Assembly: GCA_001953115.1 (NCBI GenBank)
Contig: LSSL01000350.1
Coordinates: 1 to 42,240 of the forward strand
From: Smittium mucronatum
Taxonomy: Eukaryota > Kickxellomycota > Harpellomycetes > Harpellales > Legeriomycetaceae
DNA length: 42,240 nucleotides
Reading direction: 5' to 3'
Of the stretch, positions 1-12,280 are shown piece after piece. The position numbers were made by a program, and so were the translations under genes. The notes under the pieces were generated by a model. It was not told where the DNA came from, searched no databases, and saw only the letters and a list, made by a program, of their open reading frames with translations. Position 1 is the stretch's first letter, and each line of letters opens with the position of its first letter.

Positions 1-77
1 AATATAATATAGGCGTTTTTAGAGCCAAAATTAAATTATACAATCAATGCTTCCAATTCATTTTTATGAAATAATAT

Positions 78-271
78 ATTATTTGAATGAAAAAAAATGT
101 CTATTGGAATGAAAAAAGGGGTCTATTGGAATGGAAAAAAGGTCTATTGAAATGGAAAAAAGGGTCTATTTGAATGGAAAAAAGGGTCTATTGGAATGGA
201 AAAAAGGGTCTATTGGAATGGAAAAAAGGATCTATTGGAATGGAAAAAAGGGTCTATTGGAATGAAAAACC
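78..271. repeat. 22-bp minisatellite, eight units plus a partial leading copy
   Basis: Units beginning TCTATTGGAATGG and ending in A6 plus about three G start at 100, 122, 143, 165, 187, 209, 231 and 253. Spacing is 22 bp except for one 21-bp unit. A degenerate partial copy (ATTTGAATG) precedes the array and the last copy decays into AAAACCC. The unit is not a multiple of three, so the array is not a protein repeat. Near-identity among units in otherwise decayed DNA points to recent expansion or homogenisation. No function is visible. Confidence 0.95.
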
Positions 272-969
272 CTGTAAATTGATTTCATTTTGTATCCGTC
301 GAAACAATGATATTCCTGGAAAATAAAAGATGGATTTTAAAAAATCAAGTAAAAAAAAACTTCGATTTAGGAAAATTCTAAGATTCACATTTTAATAAAA
401 AAGAGGGAATAATTAATTTTACAATCCAAATAAAATTATTTATTCTCTTAATTCTTTTCTCTCACTTTTTATCCACTTTCGATTATTTAATTCCCAACCA
501 TCGTGACATGTAAATAAACAAGAAAACCAAAGCAAAAAATAATTAATATCGACTAAGTAAAGAATAACTCCAATAAAAATACTTTTTAAGATTACAAGTT
601 TAAGTTAATAAGGTTCAAGGAAAGAACTGTGTTAAAATGAGGGGAGTGTCAACAAAGAAAATCGGAAAATCCCCCATCTATATTGGAAAATAATTACTTC
701 ATTTAACTTATAACTTTTTTCATTTTATTCTGTTATAATATAAGAAGCTCTCTAAATCCGGTATAAACAATTTTTTATTAATCAGTAATAAGGATATAAA
801 AACTTTCTCATAATCGAAATAAATCCTTGTAGACAATAAAAAAGTGTACAATTAAGACTTTGGATATGGGAAGCTCTTTCACTAATCTTTAATTTAAAAT
901 GATTTCGTTTTGGTTATAAGGATAAATTCGTATTTTGATAATTTTATTTAGTTAATACATGAAGTGAAA
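272..969. other. AT-rich stretch with no gene seen
   Basis: No open frame with recognisable motifs and no structured RNA or repeat was seen between the minisatellite and the first Gag-like patch. Confidence 0.5.
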
Positions 970-1140
970 TTAATTCAGCATGAGTTTCATAAAATTGAAT
1001 CAAGGCTTCCTCCACCATTATAGAGCCGAGAGCTCCTTGATTATTACCTACATGGATTTGCGCATACCTGTCGACGACAATATATATTATATAAAGATAT
1101 ACTGTCACAATACTAACTTAAGCAAATAGATAGAATTATC
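970..1140 (+). pseudogene. Possible Gag (capsid) remnant of an LTR retroelement
   Basis: This patch has clearly more G+C than its surroundings. The + frame starting at 970 reads EFHKIESRLPPP, then SRELLDYYLHGFAHT and RRQYILYKDIL, with one stop after the proline run. That pattern (residues ending in LP, a short acidic or polar link, then an aromatic-rich helix with a G-F or G-L turn and R-R) resembles the capsid region of Ty3/gypsy Gag proteins. The opposite strand is also open here for about 40 codons, so the strand choice rests on the motif alone. It could be the 5' part of the same element as the integrase-like patch at 1.58-1.79 kb, with the middle deleted. No LTR was recognised around it. 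Confidence 0.33.
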
Positions 1141-1576
1141 TAGACTCCCAGTCATGAAAAGCGCTAAGTAAAAAGTGATAGGAAAAATATCACCATAAAT
1201 CCATCTTATATATGGTTTTTAATTATTTTATAATTAGTGTTGCAATAATAGCTTCTAATACTCAAAAACCACTGCTTCCAACAGATTTAGTAGAAAAACA
1301 ATCTTTTGTTTAATTTAATAACTAATTTTATCCCATTTTTTTCACCCTATAATTTGAAATTATCTATTTTTAATTAAATAAAACCAGGTATAAACCAATA
1401 ATATCAAATATCGATAAGAGAAGTCTTTTAGGTCCCAAATTATTATTAATATTTTATATTACACCAAAGAAGAATTGTCAAAGTAAATAAGGGTAGTTCA
1501 GTCCACTACACCGAGAAATTTTTTATATGAGTAAAATATTACTACCTAATTTTATTTAAAAATTATTAAATAAATT

Positions 1577-1790
1577 AACGTGATGATGAAGAAACTTAAG
1601 AAGAGATAGTAAGAACAAAACTTCGTCAACTTGATACGCTGAGATGCTAGTTAAGAGCTTAGTGAAATACAAATTAAGGAGTTTTAATGAATACATAAAT
1701 GATTCCAGAGAGAGTCTGAGAAATCTATAAGGGTGGGTGTCTCATTTAAAATAAGTAAAGAAATATATAGTACTTCGGAGCGATAAAAAT
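1577..1790 (+). pseudogene. Possible integrase C-terminal remnant (retroelement)
   Basis: Split over at least two frames, the + strand reads EEIVRTKLRQLDTLR, then LVKSLVKYKLRSFNEYINDS and RESLRNL, then after a frame change YKGGCLI. A basic coiled stretch of alternating K, R and L followed by a short G-rich strand is typical of the linker between the integrase core and its small C-terminal barrel in LTR retroelements. A possible core fragment (VNKGSSVHYTEKFF, about 1480-1530, compare the usual D-x-G-S motif) lies just upstream, but the spacing is too short for an intact enzyme. The call is tentative, since no catalytic triad is present. Confidence 0.3.
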
Positions 1791-2228
1791 CGATATTTAG
1801 AGTTCCTAATGAATTATTAACGCTTCAGATCATCATCTCGACACCAGAAATCCTTAAAATATTTATTATTTGAAATGTTTAAATTAATAAAAATTTAATG
1901 ATACATACTTTATATGCATAAAGTATCTCGTAAAAACAGACAAACATAGGGAAACTAAATTCAATATTTTCTCCAAAAGATAAATAACTAATATCTATGA
2001 TTATATAAGTCAAAATTTAAAGATAAGTAAAATATGTATTATTTTAATATTTCATAACCTTTTGTTTGTAATAAAGTAAGTTATACTGCATAATTTGTAA
2101 GGCAACCTCTAATTAGACAATATTTTGCCCTAAATTGAATAATACCGTTCTTTTTAAGTCAATTATTCTATATAAAAACAAGAATTTAGTACTTAATTAT
2201 AGATTTTGAGAAAATTTTTACATATAGA

Positions 2229-2441
2229 ATGAGTGCCTATTTCAAAAAAAAAATCGATTTTATTCTAAATGCACGGCAGACATTTAGTTTTGAAGAGATA
2301 GTCGTAATTTCCGATCTAAGAAATCAGTTTATGAGTCCACTTGTAGAAGATATATATAATCAAAATTTCTGTTTTCGGAAGGTGAATAATTTTAATAAAC
2401 ACTTTTATGATAAAAAATTGAAATTTTTTTATGATGGATGA
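2229..2441 (+). CDS. Unrecognised 70-codon open frame, probably chance or a relic
   Basis: The frame opens with ATG (MSAYFKKKIDFILNARQTF) and ends at TGA 2439-2441. It is rich in Phe, Asn and Lys, as expected for AT-rich DNA. I recognise no family, signal peptide or membrane segment. At about 22% G+C a frame of this length is expected several times by chance in 42 kb, and there is no upstream or downstream gene context. The codons are slightly less repetitive than the flanks, so a relic of a real gene cannot be excluded. Confidence 0.15.
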   Translation: MSAYFKKKIDFILNARQTFSFEEIVVISDLRNQFMSPLVEDIYNQNFCFRKVNNFNKHFYDKKLKFFYDG

Positions 2442-5400
2442 GAACGAATAAAATATTTATGGTGCATAGGCCATCTTTATTTATAAATGTTAAATCAATC
2501 ATAAAAAAAATAGAGCTTTATTAACTTATGAAAAAGAGTTTTTTGGATCGGGAAAAATCTTCTTTCAGTCTAAAACGATTTATAAATAATTATGTTTAAT
2601 ACTTTTTCATATGAATAATATTCGTATCAACTTTCAGTCTGTCAAAAAGAACGAATAATTTTCAATAATTTTTTTGGAATTTTAAAAGAATGTTATAAGA
2701 TTAAAATAGATAACTTCATATGTCATTAAATAAAAATGATAACATCACAGAAATTTTTATAGAATTAATAATTTTGTTATTAATAGATCATTCTAAGATT
2801 GAGTGGTATCAAACAATATGATCCAATAAAAATAAATGATACATAGTATTTTAAAAGAAAAAAAGAAAAGGAATCGAACAAATCAAAGGGCATGTAAAAT
2901 AAAAACAAAAACAAAAAAAAGCCAATACATGAATTTATTTCCAAAAATATAACTAAAAAAAGCTTCTTTAGAGATAGAAAGAGATATTTTTTACGAAATG
3001 AGTGATGTCTTTAGAGCCTGGAAAAAATCGTTTGGATTTTTTCTCAAATTGAAAATTTTTTAAAATTAACCTTCATATTATTTCACTTAAATATGAATAG
3101 AAATATGATTTATAAATTTAACGTAACTATTCGATATTAAAAAATATTATCTTATAAAAATTTTGCGTAAATATTACTTAAATCAAGTGTTACTTCATTC
3201 ATTTTTTTACAATAATAACATTTTCGACTAAATAAAAATTTTATCCTTATTTCATATATTTTGCATTTATTTCCCTATATATTAAGAAATTTAAACTTCC
3301 AAATACTTTGACCGCAATTTGCTGAAATCGGAGTCAGAAATTTTAATTCCAGTAAAATTTGGCTTGTGATAAATTATTTTTTAAATTTAAACACTATAAT
3401 ATTAATAATTTTTATCAGGAAAAAGTATGAATACATTTTTAAATTCATTATTTGTAAAAATTAGAAGATTAGATGTTCAAGCAAGTATCTCTTTTCTCAT
3501 TCTATTATAATATTTAGTAATTATAGATTTTTAATATCTTTTTTCAAATTTAAGTGTTATTAAACTTATTTTCAAAAACTCGGAAGATATATATAGATGA
3601 ATTTGTTTTTAAATAATTTATTATACATGAGAAGTATTTTTATTATGATTCTGGAATCAAAAATTTTATTTTAAGCATTTAGCTAGATTAAATTGAAAAT
3701 AAAATTGCTTATTTAGAATATTAAATCTCAAATTTTCAACAGAAAATAAGTTAACTTTGTTATTTAAATATCACTATCTTTTAAGTTTTAAAATATTAAA
3801 GCCAATTTTTAGAGGAAACATGTGATCTTGGAATCCCGTTTAGCAATTTATCATAAAAAATTAATCAATTTTTTAACAAATAACATTTTATCTCATTTTC
3901 TAAAATTTTAATTACGAAAAAAAGTGTCTAAAACACAAAAGAGTTCATAATTATTACAATGAGCATAAAATAAAATCTATATTAATTTAATCTCGTTCTC
4001 CTATTTCTAAATTCCAGAGTCTCTGGTAATTTATTTTAAAAAATTATTAAAAATAATTTTGCTTTTTAATAATTATTCAAGAAATCTTATAAAAATTTAT
4101 TGAAAACTAAATAGATTGAGTTTCTGATTAGTCAAAAAACCCTAATTTAAACTTTATAATATCTTTACTTTATCAAGATTTAAAATTTGAATTTCAAATT
4201 TTGAATGATATAAGATTTAATTCATTGCTGTTAAACACCTAAGGTTGCAATAATTTTTTTCTACAATATTAATTTTATTCATTATCTGAAATACTCTTCT
4301 TTTAAAGAAATAAATTTGCATTTTCAATTTATTAATAAATTCTGGAACTCATTTTTTTCGTTTACGGCATATTTATTAAGATTGAAAGGTCCAGATTCTG
4401 AAAAATTTAATGTAATTTTTTACATAAAATTTATATGAAATTAAAAATAGATTTATATTATGATAAAGATTGAATATCATAGAAAATAATTGAATTTTAG
4501 AAAATCAGATAATAGAAATATTAACTTTAAATATAAACTTTAATTTTTTAGGAAATTTTTTATACATTACCTTTTTTTAATGGCTCAAAAAAATACCGTT
4601 AAAAAAATAAACATTCAAATTCCATTCAATTTTCTCATTTCAATATTATTGTATTTATCACATTGGAAAAATCAATGCAATGTTACAATTTAAATAGTTA
4701 ATTTCCTTTATCGGAACTGAGGCTAAAATTTTAACCGAAAAAGGCTGATTTTGAATCAATTTAAACCTGAGTATTATATTTTTGACGGAATTTTTATTGA
4801 TAATATAAAAAATTTTTGACAATAAAATATACGATCATTCATAATTAAATATATAAAAACTTAATATAGCGAATTATTTTTCAATATTTTTCCAAAAGAA
4901 AATTTATTTTTTAATAATAATCCTGTTTGCCCAACTAATTTTTAAAATTCTGTTAGTATTTTTCTAAAATAAATAAGTCTTAATATATCTATTAAGCTAT
5001 TCCGCTTTTTAAGAGAAAATTTTTCAATCTTTCAGTTGAGATAATAAATATTTAAAAAATAAACTATATTATATACTTTTTTATCAATAAAATTACATTA
5101 AAACTTACTATAAATTTTTACTTTGAAATTTTAGTAATTATCATGAATAATAATTATTCATATTAATTGAAAAAAAAATAGTTATATCACAACTTTTATC
5201 TCATTTTTTTATATATGTATATATTTTTGTATGAATATGAAATATTAAATCTAAATTAATTTTATTGAAATTAATGGTACAATTCCAAGAATAAATACAT
5301 TTATTATTTAATTTTATTATAATTAACAATCAAAGAATATTGTATATACCTATAAACTATCCTATATCAAATTATATAATTAAAATTCATAAAAATAATT

Positions 5401-8005
5401 TAATGAGTAATATATTAATTAATAATAATAAAATTAAAAGCCTCAGGTGTGATTTTATCTTTCAAATATAAGTTACTCGAATGAATATTAACATTAAAAA
5501 AAGTATACGCACTGCAACAACTTTTGCAAATATAAGAGATTAATTAAAATATAAATAATTTAATTTTAAAATTTTAATTAATATTATTAATAAAAATATC
5601 TTTGTTATAAAATTTTCTTCATATTTTTATTGAAATTACTCTATTTTTGATTATCCCCTTAGTTTTAAAAGTATCCTATATTTCAATAAATAATAAGTAA
5701 TTTTTTATTCAAAACCATTTAAATACATAAAATAATTATTTTGGATTAGTGTATCACTCTTAAATCCAACTTGATTAGCTTAAAACTGTGATTCGCGCAA
5801 TATTTTTTTTTTTTTTATAATAATATTCAAAATATTAATTACTGACATAAAAATGCTCAATATTATTTTAAAAAAATCCAGATGTAAAACAATAATAATA
5901 ATCTTAAACAACGTCTAATATAATGAAAATAACATGTAAAATTATAAAATTATAAAATTTTAAGCTCTAAAATAACATAAAATATGTTTTAAATAAATAT
6001 ATTATTTAGATTAAAAAGTTAGTACTTTCATTTTATAATTTTTTTTATTTTCAATTGATTATTAAAATCTGACCTTTCAAATTAATTATGATTTCATTTG
6101 ATCACCCTAAGAAATATTAAATTGAAAAATTTACCATAATTAAAATAAAATATTAGAAGGAAGTAAAAAAAAAAAAATTCTAAAATTTTTGATTATACTT
6201 GGGGGAATATTTAAGATTTTACAATTAAATAACAAAACTCAAGTAATAAACTTCTTTTTTTTCTAAAATAAAGGATAAAATTACACAATTTTTCTGATAA
6301 AAGATTCCATAAAAATTTAATCGCTGGTATTATGATACATATATTCTCTTATTAAAATTAAATGATTATAACACAATTTTAACCTTTAATTTTGAATAAT
6401 TGCTTATGAATCAATACTTAATCAATAAAAAATATATTAGGTAATAAATTTTAAATCTTATATAGTAAAAGAGAATAAATAAAAACACATTATAATTTTT
6501 AAGACTTAGGTGAACTAACAAAGAAAAAAAATCAGACAATTAGATTTTAGAAATATTTTTTTATCGACCATTTTAGCATAAAACTATAATAAAACAAAGT
6601 AAATTAAATATTATAATTTATTTAGAAAAATTAAAAGGTCTTTATATCATTATAGGTAACTTTTTTTTCTACATTTTTTTTCATAAAAAAATCAAAAAAT
6701 TTCCTTTAGTCTTGAAATTACAAATTGGGAAAATTAGTTCGTAAATTTATTTATTTTTTAAAAAAAAATTCTTAAAAAATATTTATAATTTCTTTTAAGA
6801 GGAGGAGGTAAAAAATTAATCAAAAATTAATCCTTTACATTTATTAATGTATGGACTACTATGTTTTCGCTTTTGATACATTTATTTCACTTATCTTTGT
6901 AATACTAAACCAAAATTATATTTTTAAGTACGGAATAAAAATTAATAAAATATCTAAAAATACATAATTAGAAAATTATACATATTTTTTATTATAAAAA
7001 TGATAATAATATATTAGATAATATCATATAATAATTGAAGTTGAATTAAATGAAATTTTTTGAAATTTTTATAAGCCCATTCAAATTTCTATTTCGATTT
7101 TTCACTATATACTAATTTTTAAAAAAAATAATATCAGTATATTGCGTTATGCATAAATTTTATGTTTCAAATTAAAAAATTGATCAAGTTCCTATTTTTT
7201 CAAAATATGTAAGCTTCCCTTATTATCTGATGCAGAATGAGAGGTGGGGTTGATTTTTATTGAAACTATTGCTTTTTCGAAATTAGGCTAAAAAATAAAT
7301 AAGATATTTGAGGAAGTTTTGATATATCGGTTTCAAATTTCAAGAAATAAAAAAAAGTTATAAAATGGGCTATATAAATGATATAAAGATAAATATCTTT
7401 TATTTTTTAGCCAATAATCTATAAATGATAATTAGTGAGAAAATTAACTACTCAAAATCTATTTTTTTAAAGACGCTATGGTAACAAATAGACGATAATT
7501 GGATATAATTATCTTAAAAAAAACGATATTATTGAATAAAAAATCTAGAAAGAAATCCAGAAAGAAAATTTAAGTTTCAATAGTCGATTTGCTGATGGTA
7601 TAAAAAAAAATCAGTATTTATATAAACCTAGACTCTTCAAGAGAATAGGGAAATAATTTAAATCAAAAACGTGTAACTAAAAGAGAAACAAGGATAAAAA
7701 AAGAGTATAAAATTCTGTTTGTAGCGCAGAAAGTATGGGAGGTCACAGGAAAATTTAAAAAATTAATTCTTTCCAAGATATATCTAATTAATCTAAATAA
7801 AAATTTATGAATATAAACCAACTGTTTCTATACTCACAGTATTGAAACGACGTTATTCTTCACAAAATAACAGTTTGTATAGATATCTAATTAAAATTTG
7901 AGCCTCTGATCCACTTTAAAAATTTAAAAAATATTTTTTTTACTCTTTAATTTCAAAAGGGATTAAATGTAAAATAAATAAATAAATAAGAAATAGGATA
8001 AGGAT

Positions 8006-8037
8006 GAAAAGAAAAGTAAAGAAAAGTAAAGAAAAGA
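8006..8037. repeat. Purine-rich short tandem repeat (GAAAAGTAAA)n
   Basis: About three copies of a 10-bp purine-rich unit follow a short AAAT run at about 7973-7990. It is simple-sequence DNA with no evident function. Confidence 0.8.
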
Positions 8038-8100
8038 AATACAAAAATAATCTTATAATTATTATTATAAACAAAATAATTAAAAAGACCTTCAAAATTT

Positions 8101-8205
8101 CATGTGCTTTTCCATTTTCTCAGGTCATAGTGATTTTACTTCCCAAAAGTTTTTATAAAGTATGAGCCAGTCAAATGTGAATTCCCTCCACATATTTATA
8201 GTTAA
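8101..8205 (-). pseudogene. Weak RNase H-like relic of a retroelement
   Basis: On the minus strand the frame reads NYKYVEGIHI, a stop, LAHTL, a stop, KLLGSKITMT, a stop, ENGKAHEIL. The order resembles the Ty3/gypsy RNase H segment in which an acidic helix leads to Y-L-L-G-x-K-x-x-x-x-T-D-H-K. The catalytic Asp of T-D-H-K would be missing (ENGKA). Further upstream on the same strand, about 8777-8880, the frame gives LNKRLIQGN and YSSPV, which recall the start of an RT domain, but the RT palm between them could not be recognised. It may be a very old pol gene on this strand, or coincidence. Confidence 0.2.
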
Positions 8206-8746
8206 ATTTGGGAATTTTTAAATGCTGTATGCATGGAAATTTCTCTTTTGGAGTTGAAACCTCCCTAGTAAATTTTTTTTACTTACTTAAATACGAAAAT
8301 AATCACTATGATATGTAGTAGGTTTATTTTGTAATTCAGAATTAGTAAAAAAGAAGAAAACAACTATCGGGAAAATATCAAATTTTTAATAATGCTGGTT
8401 TAAATACATTCTTTTAGGATTAGTAATATAAATTTCTGTTTAAAAATTTATAAGTAAAAAAAAACGAAATTTTTTGTAAAATGATTCAATACATAATTTA
8501 AGTTCATATATTTTTTTGTTTGAATTTATTTTATTTTACGAATTTCACTCAATTCGTGATAGAATTATAAAACTATTGTGAAATAGAAGAAAATTCTTTC
8601 TAGATTACAGAAATTTTTTATACATTTTGGCCAATAAATGCAAATATTAAGCTGAGATTTAAAATAACATAATTTAAACAAAAAAAACTAAAATACAATT
8701 TGCCAATTTCATATTAATTATTCAAAGTATAACTAGAAGAATTTTT

Positions 8747-8923
8747 ATGAAATCGTGGTATGCAAATAGAAATAACAATTTTTTTATCGTACGTGTTAGG
8801 ACTGGCGATGAATACTCCTTGGTTAAGTTTCCTTGGATAAGTCTTTTATTTAAGGGCGTAATTATGTATTTTAAAAAGGGTGAAAAGGGAATTAAGATTA
8901 ATGCTAATATAAAGTGGGGATGA
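8747..8923 (+). CDS. Unrecognised 58-codon open frame in a GC-richer patch
   Basis: ATG at 8747 opens a frame starting MKSWYANRNNNFFIVRVRTG and ending at TGA 8921-8923. It lies in a patch (about 8.78-9.2 kb) with visibly more G+C than the surroundings. Downstream, another + frame continues with single stops (NFIFSRIFNIISHCLGYSLC and RMILMKSKEKHCTLFTSF), so a longer decayed gene is possible. I recognise no family. The minus strand of the same stretch gives a weak RT-like reading, so even the strand is uncertain. Confidence 0.2.
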   Translation: MKSWYANRNNNFFIVRVRTGDEYSLVKFPWISLLFKGVIMYFKKGEKGIKINANIKWG

Positions 8924-9021
8924 AAAAAAAGATTAAAAGACTTGCCTTTTACTCAATTAGGAAAAGGGTCTGTTTAGTAATTAATCTTATGAGCTGGCTT
9001 AAAGATTTGTTCTGGTAGCAG

Positions 9022-9048
9022 TAGTGTATAGTGCCAAACTATACGCTA
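9022..9048. other. Hairpin, 11-bp stem with GCCAA loop
   Basis: TAGTGTATAGT at 9022-9032 pairs with ACTATACGCTA at 9038-9048, with one T-G wobble, around a 5-nt loop. The stem is much richer in G/C than the flanks. It resembles an anticodon arm, but no acceptor, D or T arms can be drawn around it, so it is not called a tRNA. Confidence 0.7.
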
Positions 9049-9762
9049 GAGTCAATCCTTGAAATTTTATTTTTTCTAGGATTTTTAATATTATTTCCCA
9101 TTGTTTGGGATATTCATTATGTGGTGAGAATGTAGTATTTACAGTACGTTTATTGGATCGAGGAGTATTTTGCTATTAGAGAATGATATTAATGAAATCA
9201 AAAGAAAAACATTGTACATTATTCACCAGTTTCAAATCTAATATTTATAAAATACTTCTAACTAATTTAAGAAGGTTTTTTTTTTGATGGATATTAATTG
9301 GCTAATAAAAAATTTATTTAAAAAATAATTCATATCTATATTTCATAGTCAAATATAATCATAGGCAAAAAATTAGCCGCTAAATACAATCAGAATTTTA
9401 ATTTAAAAAATATTTCATCTTCATTGGATAATATTTATTTTTCTAAGAAAATTTGAATCGTAATTAATTCTTTATATTTACACTCGCACAGCATAATTTA
9501 TAAGTAAATTATATATAAATAACCCGTAAATTTTTACAAAAAGTTTAATTTTTAAACTTAGTTTTGTTCATTCAGCTAAATTTAGCAAAAAAAGATTAAA
9601 AAAGATAAGTTTCTAAATCAAAATTGCAAGCCAAGAATTTATCAAATAGGAATTTCGTATATTTATAAATGTAAGGATCAGGTTTATTTTGGAGAGAAAA
9701 AGGGAATAAGGTAATAAATATGAATTTGGCCATAAGATGCCAGGAGATGGAAACAAGTTGAA

Positions 9763-9792
9763 AAGCTTAGCCATTCCGAAATGGCTAAGCTT
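9763..9792. other. Perfect 13-bp hairpin with CCGA loop
   Basis: AAGCTTAGCCATT (9763-9775) is exactly complementary to AATGGCTAAGCTT (9780-9792) around a 4-nt loop. A perfect 13-bp stem with five G-C pairs is very unlikely by chance in this background. It could be a structured RNA element, part of a small transposon end or a foldback relic. No gene is adjacent to decide. Confidence 0.85.
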
Positions 9793-9872
9793 CCTTATTT
9801 ATATCATTTTTAGTTTCCTAGCAGCCAATTACTTATGAGAGATTTTCTCAATTGGGTGAAATGTTTCGTATG

Positions 9873-9898
9873 TGTAATGAGCCTATTGGTTCATTACA
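9873..9898. other. 11-bp hairpin with TATT loop
   Basis: TGTAATGAGCC (9873-9883) pairs with GGTTCATTACA (9888-9898), one G-T wobble, leaving a 4-nt loop. It lies 80 bp downstream of the 13-bp hairpin. A smaller TGAGA/TCTCA stem sits between them, at about 9836-9850. Together they make 9.69-9.98 kb the most structured patch of the window's left half. Confidence 0.75.
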
Positions 9899-9979
9899 AT
9901 AAATTTATTCCTTTCATGGAAGCAAATTAAAAATGAGAATTAGAATTCCAGAAGAAAATATCCCAGATGCATGCTCTAA

Positions 9980-12085
9980 GAAACAGTTATAATCAAACAG
10001 AGAATGGGTTATTTTTAAAATAGGAAAGATAAATTAGAAATCTTGATTTTTGGGATTATGTTAATTACATGAGATTTTGAGAAAATAATTCGAAATTTTA
10101 AGTATCAAATTTTAATTATCATCCAGATATATTATCGTTTCATTCTTTTAAAATTTATTAAGCCATAATAAAATATAAATTTTAAGACTAAAAAACTTCT
10201 ATTACACTGAAAAAATAGAAAAAAATGAAGTTTAATTTAATCAAGCAGAAAAGAATTTTTCTAAAGGATTATTCAAAAATGTTTATGTTATAAAATCCAA
10301 TTAATTTTATCGAAATTCTGACAATTTCGACAAAAAGCCGGCTACTTTGATTTTAACCTGAATTATAATATGTCAAAAAATTTGATAAGATTTACATAAA
10401 AATTATCAATAAAATTTTATTTATTATCTGAAGCTTTTGGTTATAATTTTTTTAGAAAAAACTTACCTCAAAGTTTAAAAAAAAGAAAAGAAGATTAAAT
10501 TATAATAAAACCTCTTTAGCTACGTATATCTTTTCTTTTTTTTTATAACATTTCTATAATTTCTAAGATATCAGTCATTTATTAAGTAAGTGCAATTATC
10601 CAATAATGATTAAGTTTTATTTTTTTAAAGTTCTACTTTATTTTTTTAGATAAATTTAATTTTAAACATCAAAAGTCTGTGTTTTAGATATTTAAATCTA
10701 CAGAGATTATTTTTTTTCCTTGATGTGTAGGTTGAAAAAAATATAAGATTGTCTCATTTAAGGGATAAAGATTGTGTTTAAAAGGGTGAAAGATAAATTC
10801 AAAAAGCTCAATGTATTCATAGAACAAATTATAGCTCTATGAAGACAAAATCAAAAAATAATAAAATTTTAATATGTCACAATTCATTACTAATGTATAA
10901 TCCAGTAAAAAACTAATGAATGCCTAAATAAATTGAAATGCATTCTTTTGTAGACACCCTCTCCTCTAATTATTAATAAAAATTAAATAATTGTAAAATA
11001 TTAAAAAATTCAGTTAATATTCTTAACCTATCTTATGATCCCATTATATCTAATAAATAACTTATTTTAAATAAGCTAATACTCATGTGAGTAAATATGA
11101 ATATATTGCTAAACTTTTAATTAAAATTAAAATATTTATACAGATGCTTTACCAAACATGAATTCTTCTATATATTCTTTGGTAATACTGAGAATATTTT
11201 ATTTGAAAGAATATTATTGCTTTATAAATATGACCTGTTAATCTCTGAAAATAAAGTAGTATATATAATTTCGATTCTTTGATTTTAGAAAATTATCTTA
11301 GGATAAAATACGTTCTTCCAATTTGAGATATTTTTTTTCGAATAAACTAATTTTTTAAATTCATAAAAAGTAATCATGGAATCAAAGTCTTCAAAATCAA
11401 ATTCCAAAATTTTGTAATGAATTTTACTTAGCTTCTGTGAGCTCGATAATTTTTTTGTATCGCAAAAAATTATTTATTCAGTATTTTTTTAGATCACTTT
11501 GTAATAGAATTCTTTTTTAAATGAGTCCAGTATTTTTTTATTTTATATCACAAATTATATACAATAGAGGCTTTCAGTTTCCATTATTCTTCCTTTTGAT
11601 AGATAAAGTAAATATATTATGTAGTTAATTTTATTTCTTGAAATTTTTTCCTTAATTGTCTTAGTAAATCTATCAAGAAAGTAATTTGTTGATGTAAAAA
11701 AAGCAAAAGAGCTCCCAAACCAGTTTCGATTATTTTTCAAAAGGGGTTTTTATGCTTCCTATTAACTCTGAAACTAAGCTAAAAAATTTTCATTTTTCCA
11801 CAAAAAGTTTTGTCGATTTTTCGAAAAGTTTTTGGCTGAATATAAGTTGCATTTTACGTATATCCCAATAAATTTATTCCATCAAATTGTTTTTTCTTTT
11901 TCCAATGAGATTTTTTATATTTTTGATACATAAAACCAACAACTAGTTCTATTTTTCGCCCAAGGGAAGCAAAAAAAATGCCTTATTTATTTCCTGGCTT
12001 ATTCTGCTACCAGAGTTTTAAACCATCGACTAAGTTTAAATCTTCTAGACTCAATGCTTATTAATTTGAAACCCCAATTATTATC
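9980..12085. other. AT-rich region with no supported gene
   Basis: No motif-bearing frame was found. A 61-codon minus-strand frame at 11555-11740 (MKNNRNWFGSSFAFF...) has no recognisable family and is within chance expectation. A 7-bp stem TACCAAA/TTTGGTA occurs near 11150-11183. Confidence 0.45.
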
Positions 12086-12089
12086 TATT

Positions 12090-12280
12090 GTATCATCTCT
12101 GCTAATTGCAACAATAATACAGGAAATAATGATTGATTGTTTTCAGTTACCTCATCTAAAATCACTGAAAATCCTAACTTAATAAGTTTAAACGTATAAT
12201 AAAAAAGAAGGTTTATGGTAAATGATAGCCTGTAAATCATTTTTATAGATCTTATCATAAACTTTATATCACCAGGTTAT
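12090..12280 (-). pseudogene. Unassigned coding-like patch
   Basis: The minus strand is open for about 60 codons, including MIRSIKMIYRLSFTINLLF and LGFSVILDEVTENNQSLFPV, then stops after LQLAEMIQ. G+C and codon variety are above the local average. The alternation of hydrophobic strands and an acidic D-E resembles transposase or nuclease cores, but no family can be named. Upstream on the same strand other frames give LNSKCKNEVDKKTQLL. It may be a relic of a transposase; chance is not excluded. Confidence 0.2.

Larger units (their letters stand above)
1791..8100. other. Long AT-rich region with no supported gene
   Basis: More than 6 kb is almost pure A/T with frequent stops in all frames. The only noteworthy open frame is at 2229-2441. 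Low-complexity (TAAA)n and a purine repeat occur near 7.98-8.04 kb. No LTR, terminal inverted repeat or RNA gene was seen. If old elements are present they have decayed beyond recognition by eye. Confidence 0.5.

Noticed and set aside
78..271. CRISPR array
   Set aside because: The units are contiguous 22-bp repeats without unique spacers, in a eukaryotic transposon-rich context.
9000..9065. tRNA gene suggested by the arm with CCA in the anticodon position
   Set aside because: The base before the anticodon is G instead of the invariant U, and no acceptor, D or T arms can be formed.
11555..11740. 61-codon minus-strand frame as a gene
   Set aside because: No recognisable motif or context and within chance expectation at this base composition.
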